Part shown: one piece after another, positions 1-9,239 of the stretch
Layout: each line of letters starts with the position of its first letter
Position numbering within the stretch: the stretch's first letter is position 1
NCBI RefSeq assembly: GCF_008386695.1
Contig: NZ_VUOC01000001.1
Coordinates: 1,400,347 to 1,464,346 of the forward strand
Length of the DNA: 64,000 nt
Source: Chitinophaga agrisoli
Lineage (GTDB): Bacteria; Bacteroidota; Bacteroidia; Chitinophagales; Chitinophagaceae
Direction of reading: 5' to 3'
Notes under the pieces: generated by a model
Database searches by the model: none
What the model saw: the letters and a program-made list of their open reading frames with translations, nothing else
Told to the model about the DNA's origin: nothing
Position numbers and translations under genes: made by a program

Positions 1-2
1 CC

Positions 3-482
3 CTGCGCCTGTCTGAAGATACTTCCCTGGCAGATGAGGTAGTGCAGGATGTTTTCCTGAAAGTATGGCTCAAACGTAAAGACCTGCCCGCCGTAGAGAA
101 TTTCAACGCATGGCTCTACGCCATTGCCCGCCACCGTATGTTTGATATGATGAAACAGCAGGCCCGCGAAATACAGACCCTGGAAGCAGTGCAGCTCGCC
201 GCGCCGGATACCGGCAATAACGCAGAGTTATCCCTCCTGGAAAAAGAGCACCAGCTCTTGTTAAAAGATGCCCTTTCCCAGTTATCCCCCCGGCAGCAGC
301 ACATCTACCACCTCAGCCGCCATCATGGTATGAAACACGGGGAGATCGCCCATACGCTCAACATATCCCGGCATACCGTTAAGACCCACCTTGTACACGC
401 CCTGCGGGTTATCCGCCAGCATATTACACCCTACATTAATAGCATTATCCTGGGATCATGGCTCCTGGAAAATATTTTCTGA
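3..482 (+). CDS. RNA polymerase sigma factor, ECF (sigma-70) family, 5' truncated by window edge
   Basis: The reading frame is open from the first bases of the window, so the true start lies outside it; the GTG at 42 is internal. The visible part starts in sigma region 2 (DEVVQDVFLKVW, then NFNAWLYAIARHRMFD). It ends with a region-4 helix-turn-helix (LSPRQQHIYHLSRHHGMKHGEIAHTL, split here as LSPRQQHIYHL and HGEIAHTLNISRHTVKTHL). ECF factors of this type direct RNA polymerase to promoters of the neighbouring uptake genes once their FecR partner is triggered. The FecR gene follows 85 bp downstream and a SusC receptor with an STN domain follows that, which is the usual Bacteroidota surface-signalling order. 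Family assignment is secure; the target promoter is inferred. Confidence 0.93.
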   Translation: MRLSEDTSLADEVVQDVFLKVWLKRKDLPAVENFNAWLYAIARHRMFDMMKQQAREIQTLEAVQLAAPDTGNNAELSLLEKEHQLLLKDALSQLSPRQQHIYHLSRHHGMKHGEIAHTLNISRHTVKTHLVHALRVIRQHITPYINSIILGSWLLENIF

Positions 483-567
483 ACATATACTCCTCTTTTG
501 CTTTTTCACAGTCTTATTATAAAGCCCCGGCAAGCAGGCGCTATTTTTTACTTAAAATGATCGTGTA

Positions 568-1551
568 ATGCAGACGCATGAAAGGTTTGCATACCTGTTT
601 AGGCGTTACCTGGACAAAACGCTCACCCCGGAAGAGGTGGCGGAAATGAGAACTTATATCGGCCATCCGGATTATGACGAGGAACTGCGCACATTGATAG
701 GAGAGGGTTGGGAACAGGATTGGCCGGAGCAGGAGCAAGACCCTGTCCGTGCAGACAGTATTTTCAGGGCCATCGTACAAGCGGACAAAAGCAGGCGGCG
801 CCTATGGCCTTGGGTAGCTGCGGCAGTGGTGCTGGGAGCGGTTGTAACCGGCATAGGCCTGCTTTGGCAGCGCCCCGCCCCCGTAAAGCAAGTGGCACGG
901 GTAACAACGCCCGCAGTACCGGCAATGCCTGTGCATGCTTACCTGGTTTTGCCGGATGGTAGTAAGGTGCTGCTGAACGAAGGCTCCACCCTGGACTACA
1001 AAAATAGTTTTACCGCTGGCGAAAGAGGTGTACACCTCTCCGGCGAAGCATTCTTCAGCATCAGGAAGGATGTCACGCGCCCATTTGTGGTGTATACCGG
1101 CAGCATAAAAACAGTAGTGCTGGGCACCAGCTTCAATGTGCGGGCTTACCCCGCGGATAAGGATGTAACGGTAACCGTCACCAGTGGCAAAGTACGGGTG
1201 CAGCACGGACGCTGGAGCATTGATATGGTAAAGCCCAATGAGCAGGTCACCGTAACCGGCCTGGGGCCTTTTAAAAAGCTGGAGGTGGATGTAAGCCTGG
1301 CCACTGCCTGGAAACAGCAGGACCTCCTGTTCGATGACCAGCCCATGCCGGAAGTGGCACACCTGCTGGAACAGCGCTTTCATGTAACGGTGGTGCTGGA
1401 AAGCCCGGCGCTGGCTGCTTGTAATATTACCGCTGCATTCGTAAAACAGGAGCCGCTGGAAGATATAGTAAAGGTCATTGCACGCATTAATAATCTTGCA
1501 TACCGGATCAGCGGAGATAGTGTGCTGCTATCCGGCCAGGGATGTAGATAA
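568..1551 (+). CDS. FecR-family anti-sigma factor
   Basis: A 327-residue inner-membrane regulator. Residues 1-80 form the cytoplasmic part that would bind the upstream sigma factor. One hydrophobic helix follows at about residues 82-104 (WPWVAAAVVLGAVVTGIGLL). The periplasmic FecR domain begins around LPDGSKVLLNEGSTLDY and contains the typical VHLSGEAFFSI and VVLGTSFNVRAY stretches. The C-terminal part (ITAAFVKQEPLEDIVKVIA) matches the domain common in Bacteroidota FecR proteins, which contacts the STN domain of the partner receptor. It lies between the sigma factor and a SusC carrying an STN domain, so the three are probably one signalling unit. Start is the first ATG after the sigma gene. 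Confidence 0.93.
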   Translation: MQTHERFAYLFRRYLDKTLTPEEVAEMRTYIGHPDYDEELRTLIGEGWEQDWPEQEQDPVRADSIFRAIVQADKSRRRLWPWVAAAVVLGAVVTGIGLLWQRPAPVKQVARVTTPAVPAMPVHAYLVLPDGSKVLLNEGSTLDYKNSFTAGERGVHLSGEAFFSIRKDVTRPFVVYTGSIKTVVLGTSFNVRAYPADKDVTVTVTSGKVRVQHGRWSIDMVKPNEQVTVTGLGPFKKLEVDVSLATAWKQQDLLFDDQPMPEVAHLLEQRFHVTVVLESPALAACNITAAFVKQEPLEDIVKVIARINNLAYRISGDSVLLSGQGCR

Positions 1552-1724
1552 TCTTTTATTGACTTGTAAATCTAACGTTATGAAAAAAACAGATACAAAC
1601 TAACGCGCCACAAAAAAACCGCTTCGACGTGCGAGGTCAAAGCGGCTGCCATACTGCCTGCCTATAACAAAGAAGGCAGTACCGTCTTAATTGATTCGGT
1701 CATCATTTAAAACAATTTAAAGCT
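1552..1724. other. Intergenic region between fecR-like and susC-like genes, two hairpins
   Basis: No gene of useful length is seen here. Two inverted repeats are visible: 1619-1645 (CCGCTT/AAGCGG arms plus GAC/GTC) and 1652-1681 (TACTGCCT/AGGCAGTA arms). Neither has a strong T-run on the plus strand, so they may be leader structures or attenuators ahead of the SusC gene rather than ordinary terminators. A seven-codon mini-ORF starting ATGAAAAAAACAG at 1580 is probably meaningless. Confidence 0.4.
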
Positions 1725-4700
1725 ATGTTTTTTTCTGCAAAAACTGCAGAAAGTGGTCCTATTGCTATAACTCCACGTTATGGATACCCTTCTGCCGCTT
1801 ATCTAAAAAGACTGAAACAGTGTATGAGAATAAGCATTCTCTCCGTCTTCCTGATGTCATGTTCCTTCCAGGTATTATTGGCCCACAACAGCATGGGGCA
1901 AACACTGAACGATGTGACCGTACAACTGGAGCTTAAACACCAGACGCTGATAAAGGCGCTGAAAAAGCTACAGCAGCTTACGCCTTTCACATTCGCCTAC
2001 AACAGACGGGCGCTGGCGGACATTACAGATGTTTCCCTGCCCCAGGGCACAAGAACCCTGAAGGAAACCTTATCGCTGCTACTCAAAGACCAGCCGCTCG
2101 TATATGAGCAGATAGGCAGCAATATTGTGATATCGCCCCTCCTGATCGTACGTTCAGACAGCGCATCCGCCCTGCCGGACATAAGCCTGGTGATGCGGCA
2201 ATACGATATCCACGGAACCGTCAAAAGTACCCGTGGTGAGCCGCTGCCCGGCGTTACCATTGTTATCAGGGGTACTAAAACAGGTACCATTACAGATGCC
2301 TACGGCCGTTTTAAGCTGAACGTCAGCAGCGATAAGAAAGTATCGCTGGAGTGCTCAGCTATCGGCTACGAAACGCAGATCATAGAAGCCGGCGACCAGC
2401 GGGAGTTGAATGTTGTGATGCATGATAAAGCGGTAGGCCTTAATGAGACCGTGGTAGTGGGTTACGGTACCCTCAACCGCCGGGAAGTGACCAGCGCCAT
2501 TACCCACGTCTCAGACAAGGAACTGCTGGCAGTGGGCGGCAATAACCCGCTCATGTCCTTACAGGGCAAAGTAGCAGGCCTTACCATCTCCAATCCCGGT
2601 ACAGCAGATCCTAACTCTAATCCTACCATACAGCTGCGGGGCATTTCTTCCCGCAATGCCGGCCTGGGGCCGCTGATCGTAGTAGATGGCGTGCCGGGCG
2701 GCAACCTGGAGAACATCAACCAGAATGATATAGCTGCAATAGATGTATTAAAAGACGGCGCCGCATCCGCCATTTACGGCACCCGCGGCAGCAATGGGGT
2801 GATCATGATCACCACCAAAAAAGGTGGCCGAGGAAATGGCCCGCAGGTTACCTATAATGGGTACGCCGCCTTCGATATCCCGACCCGTATGCTCAAATCC
2901 CTTTCTGCGGATGAGTTCTTAAAGAACAACCGCGGTACGGACTTTGGCGCAAAAACAGATTGGGCAAAAGAGATCAGCCGGCAAGCGGCTTTCTCGCAAA
3001 AACATAGCTTGTCCTTTTCCGGTGGCGATGCCCGCAACAACTACCGGGCTACCATTGATTACCGCAAGGCAGAGGGGATAGACATCCGCTCCGGGCGCCA
3101 GGAATACGGCGGCCGCGTATCTCTTAATCATACATCCAAAAATGAGCTATGGAACATGGGCTTCAATATAGCCCCCCGTTATTTTAAACGTAACGATGCG
3201 GATTATGGCGCATTTAATATGGCCTTATCACTGAATCCTACAGAGCCGGTTTTCAGCCCCCAGAATCCTGACCGGTATTTTATGGCAGAAGGGTGGGAAG
3301 CCTATAACCCGGTAGAAAGATTAAAGACAGAGCTCAGCGGCTCGGAAGTGAAGTTCCTGGAAATGAATGCTACCGTCAAGCTCAATATCCTGCCTAACCT
3401 CTCCACACAGATCACCCTGGGACAGCAGACAAGGGATTATTTTGATTTCTTCTTCCGCCCGTCTACATCTACCTACGCGGCTAAGAATGAGGGTGGGCAA
3501 AGCTCTGCCAACCGGAAATACGACAAAAATGATCAGAAGACCTTTGAATGGACTGGCAGTTATGCATTGACCAGGTCCCGCCATTCCATTAAAGCATTGG
3601 CGGGTTATTCTTACCAGTATTTCCAGTATTCAGAGTTATTTGGTGAGAACAGGGGATTTACCTCCGATGCCTTTACCTATAACAACCTGGGAAATGGTAT
3701 TTACCAACAGGTGGAAGGGCGTAACGGTATGACCAGCACCAAAAACGATTCGCGCCTCATCGCATTTTTCGGACGCCTGAACTATTCCTACAATGATAAA
3801 TACCTGGCTACCGCCAGCTTACGGTATGAGGGCTCTTCCAAATTTGGTTTCAATAATAAATGGGGATACTTCCCGGCGGTCTCCCTGGGCTGGCGTATCA
3901 GCAGTGAGCAGTTTATGCAAACGGTTACCTGGATAGATGAGCTGAAACTACGCGGCGACTTTGGCGTTACCGGCAACCAGGATTTCGGTAACTACCTCTC
4001 GCTGGACCTGTATTCCGGTTACGGCTATTACCCCATCAATGGTTCCTATTACCAGGTATGGGGGCCGGGACAGAACATCAACTACAACCTCCGCTGGGAA
4101 AAAGCCCATAACTGGAACGCGGGCCTCGATTTTGTACTGTTCCATAATGTGTTCAGCGGCAGCATTAACTACTATCAGCGTAAACAGCAGGACCTGTTGG
4201 GTAACTATAACGTGCCCATACCGCCCAACATACAAACGCAAACATATGCTAACGTAGGCTCTATGCAGAACTCCGGTATCGAGTTGCAGTTAAGCGTAGC
4301 AGCAGTGAATAGAAAGGATTTTACCTATACCGCCTCTTTTGCAGGCGCCAGCAATAACAACCGCTTTGTTTCATTTTCTAATGATCAATACCATGGCCAG
4401 GGTTTTATTGACGTAGTGAACCTCCCTGCGCCCGGCAGCCCCGGCACTGCACAGCGCCTGCAGGAAGGCGAGCGTATTGGTAATTTCTACATGTGGAAAT
4501 ATGCCGGCGTAGATAACCAGGGCAATTTCCTGGTGTACGATAAAAGCGGCAAGCCAATACCCTCCACACAGGCCAATAATGATGATAAACAGATAGTAGG
4601 AAATGGATTGCCACGCTTTACCGCCAGCCTGGGAAATACGTTCACTTACAAAAAATGGGACGCCAGCGTATACTTCCGCGGCGCTTTTGGCTACGACATC

Positions 4701-5093
4701 TTTAATGTGCATGATTTCTATTACGGACTGCAATCCGTACAGGCCAACACCAATGTGCTCACATCCGCCTACGGCAGGAATGCGCATATCACCGGCCCTA
4801 ATTCCCTGGCTTTCCTCAATGACTATTTCATTGAAAAAGGGGATTACGTAAAGTTGGATGTGATAACGCTGGGTTATACGATCAATTCCAGGTCAAAGTA
4901 TTTTGAGTCGTTGCGTTTATATGCTACCGGCAGGAACCTTGCCACCTTCACCGGCTTTAAGGGCGTAGACCCGGAAGCTTACCCGGTCAATGGCCTGTAT
5001 CCGGGTATCCTCACCAACACGGATGGCGCCGGCAGTAAGAACTATTACCCATCCACCATGCAGCTGCTTGTTGGCTTACAGCTCAATTTCTGA
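1725..5093 (+). CDS. SusC/RagA-family TonB-linked outer-membrane receptor with N-terminal STN domain
   Basis: A 1122-residue TonB-dependent transporter. A long N-terminus leads into a signal segment (ISILSVFLMSCSFQVLL). An STN (secretin/TonB short N-terminal) domain spans roughly residues 65-140 (VQLELKHQTLIKALKKLQQ ... SNIVISPLL). A carboxypeptidase-like beta-sandwich follows (IHGTVKSTRGEPLPGVTI). The TonB box and plug come next (ETVVVGYGTLNRREVTSAI; DVLKDGAASAIYGTRGSNGV), then the 22-strand barrel ending in a C-terminal Phe (LLVGLQLNF). It would import an oligomeric nutrient with the SusD partner encoded 24 bp downstream. The STN domain is what FecR normally reads, so this receptor probably also reports substrate binding to the sigma factor. 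The substrate cannot be told: no glycoside hydrolase or peptidase lies beside it. Confidence 0.96.
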   Translation: MFFSAKTAESGPIAITPRYGYPSAAYLKRLKQCMRISILSVFLMSCSFQVLLAHNSMGQTLNDVTVQLELKHQTLIKALKKLQQLTPFTFAYNRRALADITDVSLPQGTRTLKETLSLLLKDQPLVYEQIGSNIVISPLLIVRSDSASALPDISLVMRQYDIHGTVKSTRGEPLPGVTIVIRGTKTGTITDAYGRFKLNVSSDKKVSLECSAIGYETQIIEAGDQRELNVVMHDKAVGLNETVVVGYGTLNRREVTSAITHVSDKELLAVGGNNPLMSLQGKVAGLTISNPGTADPNSNPTIQLRGISSRNAGLGPLIVVDGVPGGNLENINQNDIAAIDVLKDGAASAIYGTRGSNGVIMITTKKGGRGNGPQVTYNGYAAFDIPTRMLKSLSADEFLKNNRGTDFGAKTDWAKEISRQAAFSQKHSLSFSGGDARNNYRATIDYRKAEGIDIRSGRQEYGGRVSLNHTSKNELWNMGFNIAPRYFKRNDADYGAFNMALSLNPTEPVFSPQNPDRYFMAEGWEAYNPVERLKTELSGSEVKFLEMNATVKLNILPNLSTQITLGQQTRDYFDFFFRPSTSTYAAKNEGGQSSANRKYDKNDQKTFEWTGSYALTRSRHSIKALAGYSYQYFQYSELFGENRGFTSDAFTYNNLGNGIYQQVEGRNGMTSTKNDSRLIAFFGRLNYSYNDKYLATASLRYEGSSKFGFNNKWGYFPAVSLGWRISSEQFMQTVTWIDELKLRGDFGVTGNQDFGNYLSLDLYSGYGYYPINGSYYQVWGPGQNINYNLRWEKAHNWNAGLDFVLFHNVFSGSINYYQRKQQDLLGNYNVPIPPNIQTQTYANVGSMQNSGIELQLSVAAVNRKDFTYTASFAGASNNNRFVSFSNDQYHGQGFIDVVNLPAPGSPGTAQRLQEGERIGNFYMWKYAGVDNQGNFLVYDKSGKPIPSTQANNDDKQIVGNGLPRFTASLGNTFTYKKWDASVYFRGAFGYDIFNVHDFYYGLQSVQANTNVLTSAYGRNAHITGPNSLAFLNDYFIEKGDYVKLDVITLGYTINSRSKYFESLRLYATGRNLATFTGFKGVDPEAYPVNGLYPGILTNTDGAGSKNYYPSTMQLLVGLQLNF

Positions 5094-5117
5094 TGGCATA
5101 ACTAAATACCCGTAAAG

Positions 5118-6854
5118 ATGAAAAAGAACATCCTCCTTACATATATCATAACAGGCTGCCTGTTCCTGCTGGCGCCGGCCTGTACTAACCTCGACGAATC
5201 ACTGTATGATAAAGTGAACGCCGCCAGCTTTTTTAAGAACAAAGACGATGTATACCGCTCTTTCCTGCGCACCTTCGAGCACGGATACTCGACCGTGCGG
5301 GGAGATGTATTCGTGATGCAGGAAAATACCGCGGATCATCTTATGACGCCCAACCGGCAAGGGCACTGGTACGATGGCGGCACCTACTATCGCTTGCACT
5401 ATCATACCTGGACCTCCCAGGACAGCTACACCAGCAACGCCTGGAATAGCCTGTACCAGGGCATTGCGCAAGCCAATAACTCAATAGAGGACCTCGAAGG
5501 GCTGGATCCTGCAAAGTTCTCCATGACACCGGAGGAGCTTAAGCAGTTGATCGCAGAACTGCGCACCATGCGCGGCTGGTATTACCTGCGCCTGTTTGAC
5601 CTATACCGGAATATAGAAGTGATCACCAAAGCTAAAGGAGAGGTGCCCACCGTGCCACAGTCGCCCCCTAAAGAAACATTTGCGTTCATAGAAAAGGAGC
5701 TCAAGGAAGCCCTGACCGATCTTGCCCCCAAAGGCGGCAATGGCGTGCAGCCCTTCCCCGGCCGCTGGACCAAAGCCGGCGCCATGGCCTTACTGGCCAG
5801 GTTGTACCTGAATGCGAAGGTCTACATTGGGGAAGACAGGTTCACGGATTGCGCGGCCGTTTGCCAGGATATTATTGATGGCAAATACGGCAACTACGCC
5901 CTGGCAGACCGCTGGGATGCGCCGTACGACTGGAATAACGATAAATCAGACGAAACGATCTTCGGTTTCCCCGGTTCTTTTGGCCGTACCCATTGGCAAT
6001 ATGATGGTGGTATGTATTGGTGGGGCGCGCCCTTCAAGGCGGCTTCCTATTTTGGCTTTACAGATTGGGGGGATATGAATCCCAAATACGCCCTGCAACC
6101 CGGCAGGGATGTAGCCGGCAATGAATACGCTTTCGAGCTGGGCAAACCGTACCGGAAATTTGCCAAATACCCGGACGATGTAAGGCTGAAACTGTACAAA
6201 AATCTGGGTAACAGCCAGCGGGAAGGCATGTTCCTGTTCGGGTACCTCACCTTCAACAACGGTAAAGACAGCGTAAAAAGTGACAACGGTTACACCCTTT
6301 ACATCCGTGACCAGGTGGGGATCTTTAACCGTAAAGTAGGTAGTCAGCTGGTAAGTTACGGCCCTGGGGAAGTGCCGGATGATAAACAATCAGACATGAC
6401 CCACGCAGACCAGAACTCCGGTATGTACTTTATAAAATATCCCCTTTATCCGTCCGATGATCCGCATAAAATAGAATCGGATTATGTAGAAGTAAGGCTG
6501 GCAGAAGTGTATTACACCCTGGCAGAATGTAAGTTCCGGGCCGGTGATAAACCCGCCGCGGCAGCGCTGCTCAATGCCGTGCGCAGGCGTTACTACGCCC
6601 CCGGTTCCCTCAGCCTCTATGATGCCGGTGGCAGCACCCTCACAGAACAGGAGCTGCTGGACGAATGGGGCCGTGAGTTCCTGGGCGAAGGCCGCCGCCG
6701 CACAGACCTGGTACGCTTTGGTAAATTCAATTCAGGCAGCTGGTGGGATAAAAATCCCGATGCGGATAACCATACCAGTATATTCCCCATTGGCTTAAAC
6801 GTGATGAATGTAAATACCAACCCTGCATTAAAGCAGAACCCCGGTTATAATTAA
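5118..6854 (+). CDS. RagB/SusD-family nutrient-uptake outer-membrane lipoprotein
   Basis: A 578-residue surface lipoprotein with lipobox LLAPACTNLDESLYD near residue 22, the usual SusD start. The helical TPR-like SusD fold is supported by WNSLYQGIAQANNSIEDLE, ELRTMRGWYYLRLFDLY, WTKAGAMALLARLYLNAKVY and the C-terminal EVRLAEVYYTLAECKFRAGD ... LLDEWGREFLGEGRRRTDLVRFGKF (quoted in parts). It caps the SusC barrel and captures the ligand. It is separated from SusC by only 24 bp and followed by a strong hairpin terminator, so the pair ends one transcript. Confidence 0.96.
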   Translation: MKKNILLTYIITGCLFLLAPACTNLDESLYDKVNAASFFKNKDDVYRSFLRTFEHGYSTVRGDVFVMQENTADHLMTPNRQGHWYDGGTYYRLHYHTWTSQDSYTSNAWNSLYQGIAQANNSIEDLEGLDPAKFSMTPEELKQLIAELRTMRGWYYLRLFDLYRNIEVITKAKGEVPTVPQSPPKETFAFIEKELKEALTDLAPKGGNGVQPFPGRWTKAGAMALLARLYLNAKVYIGEDRFTDCAAVCQDIIDGKYGNYALADRWDAPYDWNNDKSDETIFGFPGSFGRTHWQYDGGMYWWGAPFKAASYFGFTDWGDMNPKYALQPGRDVAGNEYAFELGKPYRKFAKYPDDVRLKLYKNLGNSQREGMFLFGYLTFNNGKDSVKSDNGYTLYIRDQVGIFNRKVGSQLVSYGPGEVPDDKQSDMTHADQNSGMYFIKYPLYPSDDPHKIESDYVEVRLAEVYYTLAECKFRAGDKPAAAALLNAVRRRYYAPGSLSLYDAGGSTLTEQELLDEWGREFLGEGRRRTDLVRFGKFNSGSWWDKNPDADNHTSIFPIGLNVMNVNTNPALKQNPGYN

Positions 6855-6880
6855 TAACGGTCTTCGTATAATAAAAAAAG

Positions 6881-6915
6881 GAAATGCGGTAGGTCTCCGC
6901 CGCATTTCTTTTTTT
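6881..6915 (+). terminator. Bidirectional intrinsic terminator
   Basis: Perfect 9-bp stem GAAATGCGG (6881-6889) / CCGCATTTC (6900-6908) followed by a T-run. An A-run at 6873-6879 gives the same on the other strand. It can therefore stop both the SusD transcript and the converging reverse-strand gene that ends at 6927. Confidence 0.85.
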
Positions 6916-6926
6916 GCCTGCCGTGT

Positions 6927-8372
6927 TTACAGATAATCCCCCGGCGTATATGGGCTGGTAGGCATAGTGCCTTCATCCTCAGAATCCACATCCTCCAACT
7001 TATTAAAAGCCCGCAGGATCTGGGTAAGCACCTGGCGGATGGCCTTTTTGGCGTTGTCCCTGTCACTGCCGCTGGAAAGAGGATTATCCACCACGGCAAT
7101 AAAATTGGTAAGGGCGTCCATTTCTTCCCGCGCTGTAGGTACATGTTTACTGTTATGCAGCGCAGCCGCAACAGGCACATCCGGGCAGATCCTATAAGCC
7201 GATTGCAGGATGGCGTAATTACTGAGGGTCTGTTGACGCTGCATATTATCGCGTTGAGCGTTATTCAGGGAGCTGCCGCTCACGGCCCCTAAAAACTCCA
7301 CACTGCTATGGTCATGGTTATAGCCCAGGCCCTGCGGCTTATCAAAATGGCCCTGGTTATATAATCCCCTTTTAAGCGCCGTTTGAGGGCTTAATTCAGG
7401 AAGACGGTTTTCCTCAAGTGGGTTAAGATAGCCCATTTGTTGCGGGTTGGGCCTTGCATTGGTTTCCCCCTCTTTCATATAGGTGCCTATGTCAGGGCCT
7501 ATCTTAATGGTGCCAAGCCCAAAGCTGGAAGGTAGGGTCCTGGGGTCCACCGTTCGGTCGCCGCGGCTGGAATAGCCATGCGTATCTATCGTTACCCCGC
7601 CAGGCGCCATGAAATCCAGCCGTTGCAAACTGGCCTGGCTCAATGCATGCATATTTATAAACTCATTATTGGTATGGGTAAAATCGCTGGTGGCTGAACG
7701 GGCTCCGGGCCGTAATGCCTCCAGGTCTGATTTGGTGGAGGTAAATGCGGGCAGGGTTTCTACCTGCTTGGTGATCCGCCGGTGGGCTTTCCTGCTCTCG
7801 TAGGAAAGGATCCGCCCATATCGCATCTCTCTGGCGCCCGCTCCCGTATTAAGCCCGCGGATGCGCGCATCCTGTTCCCGGTTCTTTTCGGCAGGTGTTT
7901 TCCTGTTAGATTTGACCAGGTATTGGATAAGCTCCTGTACAGTGGCAAACGGCCAGGGCGTAACAGCCCTTTCCCTTACATAATCCTTTACCTTGGCTTT
8001 CCAATCCCAACGTAATACGGTAGTGCCCTGGTTGGCCTTAACCAGGTTAATAAGATCTTGCATGCCAAAACCACGCTTACGGAGTTTATAGGTGTCAGCC
8101 CCTATTTTTACTTTCAGCTGCGCCACTGGCGCTGCCTGGCTAACGGGTAACGGCGCTGTCAAGCCGCCATTGGCCATGGCGCCAAATGCCGCAGCTTGCC
8201 GGGCCTGTGGGCTGTTATTGGCCATCTCCTGTAATTTACGCTGCATAATAGCTACCGGGCGGTTGTCCTCCTGGGCGGCCGGGGAGTGGCCGGTTTGTGT
8301 CAGCTGGGCCGGGCGCCCTGCAACCGAATGTCCTGGGATTGCCTGAGTTTTCTCAGTATGACTGGTCTGCAT
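6927..8372 (-). CDS. Hypothetical protein with N-terminal motif resembling contractile-injection-system cargo
   Basis: 481 residues, no signal peptide or membrane helix. The first 100 residues are Gln/Ala/Pro-rich and hold the phrase IMQRKLQEMANNSPQARQ followed by GAMANGG and a short APVAQLKV. This pattern is familiar from the N-termini of DUF4157-type and other proteins linked to extracellular contractile injection systems in Bacteroidota. The rest (about 90-481) matches no enzyme that I recognise. It contains conserved-looking His/Asp-rich phrases (GVTIDTHGYSSRGDRTVDP, GYNHDHSSVEFLGAVSG) and an acidic C-terminal tail. No injection-system structural genes are in this window. The coding sequence is convincing; the cargo idea is inference from the motif. 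Confidence 0.8.
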   Translation of the reverse strand: MQTSHTEKTQAIPGHSVAGRPAQLTQTGHSPAAQEDNRPVAIMQRKLQEMANNSPQARQAAAFGAMANGGLTAPLPVSQAAPVAQLKVKIGADTYKLRKRGFGMQDLINLVKANQGTTVLRWDWKAKVKDYVRERAVTPWPFATVQELIQYLVKSNRKTPAEKNREQDARIRGLNTGAGAREMRYGRILSYESRKAHRRITKQVETLPAFTSTKSDLEALRPGARSATSDFTHTNNEFINMHALSQASLQRLDFMAPGGVTIDTHGYSSRGDRTVDPRTLPSSFGLGTIKIGPDIGTYMKEGETNARPNPQQMGYLNPLEENRLPELSPQTALKRGLYNQGHFDKPQGLGYNHDHSSVEFLGAVSGSSLNNAQRDNMQRQQTLSNYAILQSAYRICPDVPVAAALHNSKHVPTAREEMDALTNFIAVVDNPLSSGSDRDNAKKAIRQVLTQILRAFNKLEDVDSEDEGTMPTSPYTPGDYL

Positions 8373-8677
8373 GTGGCTTTATTGACTATAATAAGGGATA
8401 GTGCTTCACTAAAGATACCCAATTCCCTCAAAATCACGTCCAAAAGCGGCCTCGTTTCATATATTAAGCCGCCTGTTAGACTGGATAGCCTCAAAACTTT
8501 GGTCTTTTGCCAGTAGTTCATCGATCCGCAACGGGACAAAATCGTCGGCACAAGAATATTTCAAAAACAATAATATGTCTCTTTGTCGCCCCAGACTCAA
8601 AATTTAACCTTTTTTTTACCAAACTGGCCGACTGAGGCCTGTATTCCTATCAAACTTTTCCTAATTTTGGCCCCCGA
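8373..8677. promoter_or_regulatory. Divergent intergenic region with a Bacteroidota -7 box
   Basis: This 305-bp gap separates two divergent genes. TAATTTTG at 8662-8669 fits the Bacteroidota -7 consensus TAnnTTTG and would start transcription just before the ATG at 8678, giving a very short leader or none. A clear -33 TTTG at the proper distance is missing. An imperfect inverted repeat TGGCCGACTGAGGCC lies near 8625. Nothing else recognisable is seen. Confidence 0.4.
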
Positions 8678-9067
8678 ATGAGAGTAGCTACCTTTTTGAT
8701 CTACCTGTGCTTCCTTCTTTTAAGAGGGTACGGCTACCCGTATGCAGGCAGTCACTTTAATAATGTCAGCGCCTCTCAGCTCCGGAATATCGAAAAAAGG
8801 CATAAGGCCAACCTCACAAATACCAGCCTGGAAAACCCCACCATCGGGGATGCCGGCACCGCGGAAGATGATTGCCTCAGCGAGGATGTAGAAGACGATG
8901 ATACCAGCAACCTCTTTTCCCGCAAGTACAAATTGTTAACCCGTTGGTATGTAACCGTTGCCTCAACCATAAGTTTAAGTGATCTCCATAGCTGCTGGGA
9001 AGACCAACTACCATTCTGCAGCAATTTATCTTATAAATATCTTATTCAACGCGCGCTGAGGATCTGA
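8678..9067 (+). CDS. Small secreted hypothetical protein, Chitinophagaceae type
   Basis: 129 residues with a hydrophobic N-terminus (RVATFLIYLCFLLLRGYGY) that looks like a signal sequence. An acidic middle follows (EDDCLSEDVEDDDTSNLFS), then a basic, aromatic C-terminal part ending YKYLIQRALRI. From memory, that ending resembles the C-terminus of many small Chitinophagaceae hypotheticals, which argues for a real gene with a correct stop. Function unknown. It is followed by the efflux operon in the same direction but separated from it by 172 bp. Confidence 0.6.
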   Translation: MRVATFLIYLCFLLLRGYGYPYAGSHFNNVSASQLRNIEKRHKANLTNTSLENPTIGDAGTAEDDCLSEDVEDDDTSNLFSRKYKLLTRWYVTVASTISLSDLHSCWEDQLPFCSNLSYKYLIQRALRI

Positions 9068-9239
9068 TCGTTTTTGTAGATCAGTTACCGGAGGAGGCAT
9101 GCTTTTACCTGGTGGACGACGTGATTGTACACGTCCCATCCGCACAACAATGGAGCGCCCCAACTGGCCGCTGACATCCTTATCCATCTTTGGGAGCTTG
9201 CATCCCAACATTCAATCCGCACAATATCTACTTAATATC

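Noticed and set aside
9038-9174. Protein-like frame after the small secreted gene, as if the gene were frameshifted
   Set aside because: The secreted protein ends in a YLIQRALRI tail that looks like a natural family C-terminus, so the second frame is probably chance. It has no start codon.
9099-9239. Longer start for the efflux adaptor
   Set aside because: The added 47 residues lack signal character, while the ATG at 9240 gives a proper lipoprotein signal.
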